Shown piece by piece: positions 45,459-55,138 of a stretch of DNA of 64,000 bases. A program made the translations under genes and the position numbers. The DNA is from Mesorhizobium sp. CA8 (lineage in GTDB: Bacteria; Pseudomonadota; Alphaproteobacteria; Rhizobiales; Rhizobiaceae). A model generated the notes under the pieces. The model ran no database searches and was not told where the DNA came from. It worked only from the letters and a program-made list of their open reading frames with translations. The stretch is from NCBI RefSeq assembly GCF_020164955.1, contig NZ_JAIUHG010000027.1, positions 34,024 through 98,023 on the forward strand, given 5' to 3'. Within the stretch, counting starts at the first letter, position 1. Each line of letters starts with the position of its first letter.

Positions 45459-46115
45459 TCAGCCGATCTTCTGGCCGGTTTTGGCCCAGTCGGCGAGAAA
45501 GGCGGCGAGGCCTTTGTCGGTCAGCGGGTGATTGACCAGCGCCTTCAGCGTCGCCGGCGGCGCGGTGACGATATCGGCGCCGATCAGCGCGGCTTGCTTG
45601 ACGTGGTTCACCGTGCGCACCGAAGCAGTCAGGATCTCGGTCTTGAAATCGTAATTGTCGTAGATGGTGCGGATTTCCGAGATCAACTCCATGCCGTCCG
45701 AGCCGGTGTCGTCGATGCGTCCGACGAAGGGCGAGATGAAGGAGGCGCCGGCCTTGGCGGCGAGCAGCGCCTGGTTGGCCGAGAAGCAGAGCGTCACGTT
45801 GACCATGCGGTTCATTTCGGTGCGGATGGTCTTGCAGGCCTTCAGGCCGTCCAGCGTCAGCGGCACCTTGATGGCCACGTTCGGCGCGATCTTGGCCAAC
45901 ACCTCGGCCTCGGCCATCATGTCCTTGTATTCGGTGGCCACGACCTCGGCCGAGACCGGGCCTTCGACGATGTCGCAGATCTGCTTGGTGACTTCGGAAA
46001 TCTTGCCGCCCGATTTCAGAATCAGCGAGGGGTTGGTGGTGACGCCGTCCAGCAGCCCCAGATCGTTGAGTTCCTTAATTTCCTTGATGTCAGCGGTGTC
46101 GACAAAAAACTTCAT
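45459..46115 (-). CDS. transaldolase / fructose-6-phosphate aldolase-like
   Basis: This 218-residue enzyme belongs to the short transaldolase group (TalC/FSA type), which uses a Schiff-base lysine. The family start MKFFVDTADIKEIKELNDLGLLDGVTTNPSL is unmistakable, the catalytic Lys is in VAIKVPLTLDGL (about 85), and VNVTLCFSANQALLAAKAGASFISPFVGR follows. Members are either transaldolases of the pentose phosphate pathway or fructose-6-phosphate aldolases, and I cannot separate the two from sequence here. AAGGAG lies 6 nt before the ATG at 46115. It is divergent from priA by 90 nt. Confidence 0.93.
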   Translation of the reverse strand: MKFFVDTADIKEIKELNDLGLLDGVTTNPSLILKSGGKISEVTKQICDIVEGPVSAEVVATEYKDMMAEAEVLAKIAPNVAIKVPLTLDGLKACKTIRTEMNRMVNVTLCFSANQALLAAKAGASFISPFVGRIDDTGSDGMELISEIRTIYDNYDFKTEILTASVRTVNHVKQAALIGADIVTAPPATLKALVNHPLTDKGLAAFLADWAKTGQKIG

Positions 46116-46205
46116 GGCGGTCTCCTTGGGGATCGCCTGGCGCCCGCCAGGCACATGCGAGGGTCCCCTTTGATCTAGAGCAAAGTCGGGGCAAGGTCAC
46201 GCCCG

Positions 46206-48389
46206 ATGATCGAAGATTCGCCCTTTATCGCAGCCGCGCCCGTGCTGGTGCCGATGCCCTCCGAACGGCCCTACACCTATGCCGTGCCGCCCGGCATGCG
46301 CGTGGTGCCGGGCTCGATCGTGCGCGTGCCGCTCGGGCCGCGGCAGGTGGCCGGCATCGTCTGGGATGGCGCGGTCGAAACCGTCGATGCGAAGAAATTG
46401 CGGCCGATCGAGGAGGTGTTCGACTGCCCGCCGATCGACAAGGCGATGCGCCGCTTCGTCGACTGGATTGCGCAATACACGCTCTCTGCCCCCGGCATGG
46501 TCGCCCGCATGCTGCTGCGCGCGCCGGAGGCGTTCGATCCGGAGCCATGGATCGAAGGATTGCAGCGCACGCTTGCCGAGCCCGACCGGCTGACTGACGC
46601 GCGGCGGCGCGTGCTCGAAACCGCGGAGGGCGGCCTTGCCTGGACGCGCTCGGGGCTGGCGCATGCCGCGGGCGTGTCCTCGACGGTCATCGACGGGTTG
46701 CGGGCACAGGGCGTGTTCGAGACGGTGATGATCCCGCCGCGGCCGGTGGTGGCGGCGCCCGACCCTTCTCATGCCGTGCCGGAATTGATGCCTGACCAGA
46801 AAGCGGCGGCGGAGAAGCTGCGCGCCGCTGTCGCTGCCGATGTCTTCAACGTCACGCTGCTCGACGGCGTCACCGGATCCGGCAAGACGGAAGTCTATTT
46901 CGAGGCGATTGCGGCGGCGCTAGACAAGGGCAGGCAGGTGCTCATCCTGTTGCCGGAAATCGCGCTGACGCATGCCTTCCTCGAACGTTTCCAGGACCGG
47001 TTCGGCGCCAAGCCGGCGGAGTGGCATTCCGACCTGCCGCCCCGGATGCGCGAACGCGTCTGGCGTCAGGTGGCCGAGGGCGGCGTGCGCGTCGTCGCCG
47101 GCGCGCGGTCGGCGCTGTTCCTGCCGTTCAAGGAACTCGGCCTGATCGTCGTCGACGAGGAGCACGATCCCGCCTACAAGCAGGAAGACCGCGTCTTCTA
47201 TAATGCGCGCGACATGGCGGTGGTGCGCGGCCATATCGGCGGCTTCCCGGTCGTGCTCGCCTCGGCCACGCCCTCGGTGGAAAGCCGGGTCAATGCCAGC
47301 CAGGGCCGCTATCATCGCGCGGTGCTGTCGGCTCGTTTTGCCGAGGCGGCGCTCCCCGACCTGAAATCGATTGACATGCGACGCGCGCCGCCGGCGCGGG
47401 GCGGCTTCTTGTCGCCGGTGCTTTTGGAGCAGATGCGGCGGACGCTGGAGAAAAACGAGCAGTCGCTGCTTTTCCTCAACCGGCGCGGTTATGCGCCGCT
47501 GACACTCTGCCGCGTCTGCGGCCACCGCTTCGGCTGCCCGGTCTGCTCGGCCTGGCTGGTCGAGCATCGCTTTCGCGGCCAGCTCGTCTGCCATCACTGC
47601 GGCCACAACGAGCGGCGGCCGGAAGCCTGCCCGGAATGCGGCACGCTCGACCATCTGGTGGCCTGCGGCCCAGGCGTCGAGCGCATTGCCGAGGAGGTGG
47701 TGGGGCATTTTCCCGATGCCCGCACCATCGTGCTCTCATCAGACCTTTTGGGCGGCGTGCGCAGGCTGCGGCTCGAGCTGGAAGCCGTCGCCAATGGCGA
47801 GGCCGACATCGTCATCGGCACGCAACTGGTCGCCAAGGGGCATAATTTTCCCGGCATGACGCTGGTCGGTGTGGTCGATGCGGATCTGGGATTGGCCAAT
47901 GGCGATCCGCGCGCCGCCGAGCGCACATTCCAACTGCTCAGCCAGGTGACGGGCCGCGCCGGCCGCACCGGCAAGAAGAGCCTCGGCCTGCTGCAGACTT
48001 ACCAGCCGGATCATCCGGTGATGCGCGCCATCGTCTCGGGCGATTCGGAAGCCTTTTACGAGCGCGAGATCGCCGAGCGCGAACGCGCGGCGCTGCCGCC
48101 GTTTGGCCGATTGGCCGGCATCATCGTGAGTGCCGCGACCAGGGGCGAGGCCGAAAGCCATGCGCGGGGCTTGCGGCGCGCGGCGCCGCAAGCTTCCGAC
48201 CTCTTCGTGCTCGGTCCGGCCGAGGCGCCCTTGTCGCTGATCGGCGGCCGCCATCGTTTCCGCCTGCTGGTGCAAGGCGAACGCCGCGCCGACATGCAGG
48301 GTTTTATCCGGGCCATGCTGGCGGAAGGGCCGAAGCTGCGCGGCTCGGTCAGGGTGCAGGTCGACATCGATCCGCAGAGCTTCCTATAA
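46206..48389 (+). CDS. priA: primosomal protein N' (replication restart helicase PriA)
   Basis: This superfamily 2 DNA helicase reloads the replisome at stalled forks. The 727-residue product has the N-terminal 3'-DNA-binding region (VLVPMPSERPYTYAVPPGMRV), Walker A in LLDGVTGSGKTEVYFEAI (about 221), DEEH-type Walker B in IVVDEEHDPAYKQED (about 316), and an interrupted zinc-binding block (CRVCGHRFGCPVCSAWL and CHHCGHNERRPEACPECG) with the eight cysteines expected. The helicase motif VIGTQLVAKGHNFPG follows. It stands alone between the divergent transaldolase gene and the racemase gene downstream. Confidence 0.96.
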   Translation: MIEDSPFIAAAPVLVPMPSERPYTYAVPPGMRVVPGSIVRVPLGPRQVAGIVWDGAVETVDAKKLRPIEEVFDCPPIDKAMRRFVDWIAQYTLSAPGMVARMLLRAPEAFDPEPWIEGLQRTLAEPDRLTDARRRVLETAEGGLAWTRSGLAHAAGVSSTVIDGLRAQGVFETVMIPPRPVVAAPDPSHAVPELMPDQKAAAEKLRAAVAADVFNVTLLDGVTGSGKTEVYFEAIAAALDKGRQVLILLPEIALTHAFLERFQDRFGAKPAEWHSDLPPRMRERVWRQVAEGGVRVVAGARSALFLPFKELGLIVVDEEHDPAYKQEDRVFYNARDMAVVRGHIGGFPVVLASATPSVESRVNASQGRYHRAVLSARFAEAALPDLKSIDMRRAPPARGGFLSPVLLEQMRRTLEKNEQSLLFLNRRGYAPLTLCRVCGHRFGCPVCSAWLVEHRFRGQLVCHHCGHNERRPEACPECGTLDHLVACGPGVERIAEEVVGHFPDARTIVLSSDLLGGVRRLRLELEAVANGEADIVIGTQLVAKGHNFPGMTLVGVVDADLGLANGDPRAAERTFQLLSQVTGRAGRTGKKSLGLLQTYQPDHPVMRAIVSGDSEAFYEREIAERERAALPPFGRLAGIIVSAATRGEAESHARGLRRAAPQASDLFVLGPAEAPLSLIGGRHRFRLLVQGERRADMQGFIRAMLAEGPKLRGSVRVQVDIDPQSFL

Positions 48390-48422
48390 GCGGGAGAAAC
48401 AGCCCCAACGGAGTGGTCGCTT

Positions 48423-49118
48423 ATGAAAACCCTCGGCCTGATCGGCGGCATGAGTTGGGAATCGACCGCCATCTATTACCGCCTGCTCAACGAGATCGTG
48501 CGCGAGCGGCTGGGCGGGCTGCACTCGGCCAAGCTGCTGTTGTGGTCGTTCGATTTCGCCGAGATTGCAGAACGGCAGCATGCCAGCGACTGGGAAGGTG
48601 CCGGCGTTCTTCTGGTGGAAGCCGCGCGCAAGCTGGAGGCGGGCGGCGCCGAGGGCCTGGTGATCTGCACCAACACCATGCACAAGCTTGCCGACACGGT
48701 GCAGGCGGCCATATCGATCCCGCTCATCCATATCGCCGACGCCACGGCGCAGGCTGTCCTCGATGCCGGAGTGAAGCGGCCGGCGCTGCTGGCAACGCGC
48801 TTCACCATGGAGCAGGATTTCTACAAGGGCCGTCTCGCCGGCAAATACGGCCTGGAACCCGTGGTGCCGGACCAGGCCGGCCGCAACATGGTGCACAAGG
48901 TGATCTATGACGAGCTCTGCCAGGGCATCGTCAAATCCGAATCGAAATCCGCCTATCTCGACGAGATCGGCCGGATGCGGCGCACCGACCAGGTGGATGG
49001 CGTCATCATGGGCTGCACCGAGATCACCATGCTGATCGGCCAGGGGGATTTCGACGTTCCGGTTTTCGACACGACACGCATCCATGCCGCGGCCGCGGTC
49101 GATTTCGCGCTCGCCTGA
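48423..49118 (+). CDS. aspartate/glutamate racemase family protein
   Basis: The 231-residue cofactor-independent racemase has the family's two catalytic cysteines, in GLVICTNTMHKLAD (about 81) and VIMGCTEITMLIG (about 197). The start MKTLGLIGGMSWESTAIYYRLLNE matches aspartate racemases of the RacD/YgeA type. Substrate (Asp, Glu or another amino acid) is not defined by the motifs. GGAG lies about 9 nt before the ATG, and the gene starts 33 nt after priA, so co-transcription with priA is possible. Confidence 0.88.
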   Translation: MKTLGLIGGMSWESTAIYYRLLNEIVRERLGGLHSAKLLLWSFDFAEIAERQHASDWEGAGVLLVEAARKLEAGGAEGLVICTNTMHKLADTVQAAISIPLIHIADATAQAVLDAGVKRPALLATRFTMEQDFYKGRLAGKYGLEPVVPDQAGRNMVHKVIYDELCQGIVKSESKSAYLDEIGRMRRTDQVDGVIMGCTEITMLIGQGDFDVPVFDTTRIHAAAAVDFALA

Positions 49119-49213
49119 TTGCGCCACTTCTAATGTGCCCGCCGTCCTCTGGCGCGCTTTCATTCCCTCGCTAGAATGCCGGTGTTTCAGAACAAGAAAT
49201 AAGAGGGGGATTT

Positions 49214-49609
49214 ATGGAGTTCGCGTTTCCGTGGCCGGCGAGCCAGGGCGAATGGCTGGCCTGGTCGAGCGCCATCTTGACCTTGGCCCTCGGCCTGTTC
49301 CTGTTCCTGGCGCCCGGGCTTGCGTTTCGCGTGCTGCGCCTGCAGCCGAGGCCGGAGAAAGCGGCGGCGATCGCCGAGGGACGCGGCCGCATGTCGGGCT
49401 TCTACCTCGGCGTCAGCCTGTGCTGCATTCTCTTGGCGCAGCCGCTGCTCTACATGGCGCTGGGGTTCTCCTGGCTGTTCACCGCCTTCGGCCGGCTTTT
49501 GTCGATGATGTCGGATGGCGCCAACACCCCTTTCAACTGGATTTCGATCGTGGTTGAATTGGCGCTGGCGGCGCTGCCGCTAGCCTTTGCTTTCGGCTTG
49601 GTGCCGTGA
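49214..49609 (+). CDS. small membrane protein, DUF4345-like
   Basis: The 131-residue product has about four membrane segments (AILTLALGLFLFLAPGLAF, SGFYLGVSLCCILLAQPLL, LGFSWLFTAFGRLLSMM and a C-terminal one). The order of helices and the LFLAPGLAFRVLRLQP segment recall DUF4345-type proteins. Function is unknown. AGGGGG precedes the ATG at 49214 by 4 nt. It is followed by the atp operon. Confidence 0.7.
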   Translation: MEFAFPWPASQGEWLAWSSAILTLALGLFLFLAPGLAFRVLRLQPRPEKAAAIAEGRGRMSGFYLGVSLCCILLAQPLLYMALGFSWLFTAFGRLLSMMSDGANTPFNWISIVVELALAALPLAFAFGLVP

Positions 49610-49691
49610 ATCCGCGACTAATCCGGCGCTTGAGCTTGGCCTTATCGGCGTGATGCGACAAAAGTGCCTGAAAACCATGCCGGACGATGCA

Positions 49692-49720
49692 TTGCGGTCT
49701 TAAAAAGCCTGTGCTAGACG
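49692..49720 (+). promoter_or_regulatory. possible atp operon promoter
   Basis: TTGCGG (49692-49697), a 17-nt spacer and TAGACG (49715-49720) lie about 140 nt upstream of atpH in an otherwise gene-free 247-nt gap. Hexamers match only in part. Confidence 0.35.
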
Positions 49721-49856
49721 GCAATCGACTTTCGACCGGGGATAGCGGAAGCCGCACCTCCGTGCTTGGAAAAATCGCAGTAAGGTCAAAGATTTAGCCA
49801 GAGTTTTCGCTCGCGCCAACAATCTGCGGCCTGTCAGACAAGAGAAAAGACGGTCC

Positions 49857-50417
49857 GTGGCCCAATCGTCATCGCCAATCTCAGCTGTCGCAGAGCGCTA
49901 TGCCGGCTCGCTGTTCGAGCTCGCGCTGCAGGACAATTCGGTCGCCCAGGTCGAGGCCGACCTTGCCAGCTTCGAGGCAATGCTCAACGACAGCGACGAT
50001 CTCTCGCGGCTGATCAACAGCCCGGTGTTTTCCAGCGAGGACCAGGCAAAGGCCATCGCCGCCATCGCCGACAAGGCCAATATCACTGGCCTGGTGGGCA
50101 ATTTCCTGCGCGTCGTGGCCAAGAACCGCCGCCTGTTCGCGGTGCCCGGCATGATCAAGGCGTTCCGCCAGATTGCAGCCGACCATCGCGGCGAGGCATC
50201 CGCCGAGGTCACCTCGGCGCATGCGCTGACGGATGCGCAGCAGGCTGAACTCAAGGCGACGCTGAAGAGCATCGCCGGCAAGGATGTGGCCATCGCCATG
50301 ACCGTCGATCCGTCGCTGCTCGGCGGCCTGATCGTCAAGATGGGCTCGCGCCAGATCGATACGTCGCTCAAAACCAAACTCAATTCGCTCAAGCTTGCAC
50401 TGAAAGAGGTCGGCTGA
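49857..50417 (+). CDS. atpH: ATP synthase F1 subunit delta
   Basis: This stator subunit joins the F1 catalytic head to the peripheral stalk of the ATP synthase. The 186-residue product has the delta/OSCP fold: AVAERYAGSLFELALQ near the N-terminus, LVGNFLRVVAKNRRL in the middle and the conserved C-terminal VDPSLLGGLIVKMGSRQIDTSLKTKL. The start is a GTG at 49857. It is the first gene of atpHAGDC and overlaps atpA by one base (TGATG). The F0 genes are not in the window, as usual in Alphaproteobacteria. Confidence 0.95.
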   Translation: MAQSSSPISAVAERYAGSLFELALQDNSVAQVEADLASFEAMLNDSDDLSRLINSPVFSSEDQAKAIAAIADKANITGLVGNFLRVVAKNRRLFAVPGMIKAFRQIAADHRGEASAEVTSAHALTDAQQAELKATLKSIAGKDVAIAMTVDPSLLGGLIVKMGSRQIDTSLKTKLNSLKLALKEVG

Positions 50418-51946
50418 TGGACATCCGCGCCGCGGAAATTTCCGCAATTCTGAAAGACCAGATCAAGAATTTCGGCAAGGAGGCCGAGGTCTCCGAAGTC
50501 GGTCAGGTTCTGTCCGTCGGTGACGGCATCGCCCGCGTATACGGCCTCGACAATGTCCAGGCCGGCGAGATGGTCGAATTCCCGGGCGGCATCCGCGGTA
50601 TGGCACTGAACCTCGAAGCCGATAATGTCGGCGTCGTCATCTTCGGCAACGACCGCGACATCAAGGAAGGCGACACCGTCAAGCGCACCGGCGCCATCGT
50701 CGACGCGCCTGTCGGCATGGGCTTGCTCGGCCGCGTCGTCGACGCGCTGGGCAATCCGATCGATGGCAAGGGCCCGATCAAGGCAACCGAACGCAAGCGT
50801 GTCGACGTCAAGGCGCCCGGCATCATCCCGCGCAAGTCGGTGCATGAGCCGATGTCGACCGGCCTCAAGGCCATCGACGCGCTGATCCCGGTCGGCCGCG
50901 GCCAGCGCGAGCTGGTCATCGGCGACCGCCAGACCGGCAAGACCGCCATTATCCTCGACACGATGCTGAACCAGAAGTCGGTGCACGACAACGGCCCCGA
51001 AAAGGAAAAGCTCTACTGCGTCTACGTCGCCGTCGGCCAGAAGCGCTCGACCGTCGCGCAGTTCGTCAAGGTGCTGGAAGAGCGCGGCGCGCTCGAATAT
51101 TCGATCATCGTCGCCGCCACCGCGTCCGATCCGGCGCCGATGCAGTTCCTGGCGCCGTTCACCGCCTGCACCATGGGCGAATATTTCCGCGACAACGGCA
51201 TGCATGCGCTGATCAGCTATGACGATCTGTCGAAGCAGGCCGTCGCGTACCGCCAGATGTCGCTCCTGCTGCGCCGCCCGCCGGGCCGCGAAGCCTATCC
51301 GGGCGACGTCTTCTACCTGCACTCGCGCCTGCTCGAGCGCGCCGCCAAGCTCAATGACGACAACGGCAACGGGTCGCTGACCGCGCTGCCGATCATCGAG
51401 ACGCAGGCCAACGACGTGTCGGCCTACATCCCGACCAACGTGATCTCGATCACCGACGGCCAGATCTTCCTCGAAACCAACCTGTTCTTCCAGGGCATCC
51501 GCCCGGCGGTGAACGTCGGCCTGTCGGTGTCGCGCGTCGGCTCCTCGGCGCAGATCAAGGCGATGAAGCAGGTCGCCGGCTCTATCAAGGGCGAGCTCGC
51601 GCAGTATCGCGAAATGGCTGCCTTCGCGCAGTTCGGCTCCGACCTCGACGCGGCAACGCAGCGTCTGCTCAATCGCGGTTCGCGCCTGACGGAGCTGCTC
51701 AAGCAGCCGCAATTCTCGCCGCTAAAGGTCGAGGAACAGGTCGCGGTGATCTTCGCCGGCGTCAACGGCTATCTCGACAAGCTGCCGCTCGGCCAGGTCG
51801 GCAAGTTCGAGCATGGGCTGCTCAGCCATATGCGCTCGGCCGGCAAGGATGTGCTCGATGCTATCCGCAAGGAGAAGGCGCTGTCGGACGATTTGCGCGC
51901 CAAGCTCAAGGCCGAGATCGACGCCTTCGCCAAGACCTTCGCTTGA
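50417..51946 (+). CDS. atpA: ATP synthase F1 subunit alpha
   Basis: This non-catalytic nucleotide-binding subunit of the F1 hexamer has 509 residues. Walker A is GDRQTGKTA (about 170), and the C-terminal segment has VSRVGSSAQIKAMKQVAGSIKGELAQYREMA with the conserved Arg region. The N-terminus, MDIRAAEISAILKDQIKNFG, is typical of alphaproteobacterial AtpA. It starts within the atpH stop and is followed by atpG after 29 nt. Confidence 0.98.
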   Translation: MDIRAAEISAILKDQIKNFGKEAEVSEVGQVLSVGDGIARVYGLDNVQAGEMVEFPGGIRGMALNLEADNVGVVIFGNDRDIKEGDTVKRTGAIVDAPVGMGLLGRVVDALGNPIDGKGPIKATERKRVDVKAPGIIPRKSVHEPMSTGLKAIDALIPVGRGQRELVIGDRQTGKTAIILDTMLNQKSVHDNGPEKEKLYCVYVAVGQKRSTVAQFVKVLEERGALEYSIIVAATASDPAPMQFLAPFTACTMGEYFRDNGMHALISYDDLSKQAVAYRQMSLLLRRPPGREAYPGDVFYLHSRLLERAAKLNDDNGNGSLTALPIIETQANDVSAYIPTNVISITDGQIFLETNLFFQGIRPAVNVGLSVSRVGSSAQIKAMKQVAGSIKGELAQYREMAAFAQFGSDLDAATQRLLNRGSRLTELLKQPQFSPLKVEEQVAVIFAGVNGYLDKLPLGQVGKFEHGLLSHMRSAGKDVLDAIRKEKALSDDLRAKLKAEIDAFAKTFA

Positions 51947-51975
51947 ACGAAGCTGGACGGGATCAGGTTTGAAGC

Positions 51976-52863
51976 ATGGCTTCGTTAAAAGACCTTCGTA
52001 ACCGTATCGCCTCGGTCAAGGCGACGCAGAAGATCACCAAGGCGATGCAGATGGTCGCCGCGGCGAAGCTGCGTCGCGCGCAGGAAGCTGCGGAAGCAGC
52101 CAGACCCTATTCCGAGCGCATGGGCGCGGTCCTGGCCAACATCACCCAGGCGATCGGCGGCGGCGGCGATGCCCCGGCGCTGATGACGGGCACCGGCCGG
52201 GACGATGTGCATCTGCTCATCGTCTGCACCGCCGAGCGCGGCCTGTGCGGCGGCTTCAACTCGCAGATCGCGCGTCTCGCCCGCGACCACATCCGCCGGC
52301 TGCTGGCCGACGGCAAGCAGGTGAAGATCATCTGCGTCGGCAAGAAGGGCTATGACATCCTGCGCCGCGACTATGCTTCGATGATCCTGGAGCGTGTCGA
52401 CCTGCGCGAAGTCAAGACGCTCGGCTTCGTCAATGCCGACGCGATCGCGCGCAAGGTCATCCATCTCTTCAACGAGGGCGGCTTCGACATCTGCACGCTT
52501 TTCTATTCGCAGTTCAGGTCGGTGATCAGCCAGATCCCGACGGCGCAGCAGATCATCCCGGCAGGAGCCGCCGGGTCGACCGCTCCCGAGGCGACCAGTG
52601 GCGGCAATGCCGTCTACGAGTACGAGCCGGAGCCGGGCGAGATCCTCTCCGACCTCATCCCGCGCAACATCGCGGTGCAGATCTTCCGCGCGCTGCTGGA
52701 AAATGCGGCCGGCGAGATGGGCGCCAAGATGAGCGCGATGGACAATGCGACGCGCAATGCCGGCGACATGATCAACAAGCTGTCGATCACCTACAACCGC
52801 CAGCGGCAGGCGCAGATCACCAAGGAACTGATCGAGATCATTTCGGGCGCCGAGGCGCTCTAG
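51976..52863 (+). CDS. atpG: ATP synthase F1 subunit gamma
   Basis: This is the rotor shaft inside the F1 hexamer. The 295 residues show the coiled-coil ends that define the family: MASLKDLRNRIASVKATQKITKAMQMVAAAKLRRAQ at the N-terminus and ENAAGEMGAKMSAMDNATRNAGDMINKLSITYNRQRQAQITKELIEI at the C-terminus. The middle contains CGGFNSQIARL. AGGTTTGAAGC precedes the ATG at 51976. Confidence 0.98.
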   Translation: MASLKDLRNRIASVKATQKITKAMQMVAAAKLRRAQEAAEAARPYSERMGAVLANITQAIGGGGDAPALMTGTGRDDVHLLIVCTAERGLCGGFNSQIARLARDHIRRLLADGKQVKIICVGKKGYDILRRDYASMILERVDLREVKTLGFVNADAIARKVIHLFNEGGFDICTLFYSQFRSVISQIPTAQQIIPAGAAGSTAPEATSGGNAVYEYEPEPGEILSDLIPRNIAVQIFRALLENAAGEMGAKMSAMDNATRNAGDMINKLSITYNRQRQAQITKELIEIISGAEAL

Positions 52864-52931
52864 GCACGCGCGGGCGGGGTCCGAGACCTCGCAGCGGCGT
52901 GAACAACGGATAGACGAAAAGGGCAAAGACG

Positions 52932-54509
<1,578 letters not shown>

Positions 54510-54512
54510 GAA

Positions 54513-54600
54513 AGCGAATAGCGAATAGGGAGTAGCGAATAGGGAGCAACGGGTTTGGCGAGTTTCTTCACTACTCGCTACTCGCTATTCCCTACTCGCT
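54513..54600. repeat. long inverted repeat between atpD and atpC
   Basis: The left arm (54513-54542) consists of repeated AGCGAATAG and GGAGTAGCGAATAG blocks. The right arm (54571-54600) is its inverse with 26 of 30 positions matching. A 28-nt loop separates them. In a transcript it would form one long hairpin 10 nt before the atpC start. Confidence 0.8.
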
Positions 54601-54609
54601 AAATTGAAC

Positions 54610-55017
54610 ATGGCTGAAGCTTTCAAGTTCGAACTGGTCTCGCCGGAGCGGCTGCTCGTTTCCGAGCAGGTCGAGTCGGTCGTCATCCCGGGCGCCGAAG
54701 GCGAGATGACGGTGATGGCGCAGCACGCGCCGGTCATGACGACCATCAAGCCCGGCGTCGTCACGATAAAGACCGCGGGCGGCAAGGAAGAGCGCTTCGT
54801 CGTGTTCGGCGGTTTCGCCGACATCCTGCCTTCCGGCTGCACGCTTCTTGCCGAATCGGCGACGCATGTGAACGACATCGACCGCGCTGATCTCGCCCGC
54901 CGCATCCAGGAGGCCAAGGAAGACGCGGCCGACGCCAAGGATGACGAGAGCCGCAGCAAGGCGGAGCAGTTCCTCAGCCAACTCACCACGCTCGAAGGCG
55001 CGCTGCTGCCGGCCTGA
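54610..55017 (+). CDS. atpC: ATP synthase F1 subunit epsilon
   Basis: This rotor subunit can inhibit ATP hydrolysis. The 135-residue product has the N-terminal beta-sandwich (FKFELVSPERLLVSEQVESVVIPGAEGEMTVMAQHAPVMT) and the C-terminal helical pair (DLARRIQEAKEDAADAKDDESRSKAEQFLSQL). I start at 54610 (MAEAFKFEL); an upstream TTG adds only two residues. It lies after the inverted repeat, which sets it apart from the rest of the operon. Confidence 0.96.
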   Translation: MAEAFKFELVSPERLLVSEQVESVVIPGAEGEMTVMAQHAPVMTTIKPGVVTIKTAGGKEERFVVFGGFADILPSGCTLLAESATHVNDIDRADLARRIQEAKEDAADAKDDESRSKAEQFLSQLTTLEGALLPA

Positions 55018-55042
55018 TTTCAGCTGCTGATAAGCGTTTTAC

Positions 55043-55064
55043 AAAGCGGGGCTAGCCCCGCTTT
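55043..55064 (+). terminator. intrinsic terminator of the atp operon
   Basis: The stem AAAGCGGGGC-TA-GCCCCGCTTT is a perfect palindrome and is followed by TTT, AG and TTTTTT. It lies 26 nt after the atpC stop codon. It is the clearest rho-independent terminator in the window. Confidence 0.9.
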
Positions 55065-55138
55065 TTTAGTTTTTTGCTGTTTGCGAGACAGTTTCGCGCT
55101 GCATGGGTGCAATCCCTGGCGGGTAGGCGGGCGAATAG

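Noticed and set aside
49898..51712. A 604-codon minus-strand open frame
   Set aside because: Antisense to atpH and atpA, with composition typical of shadow frames.
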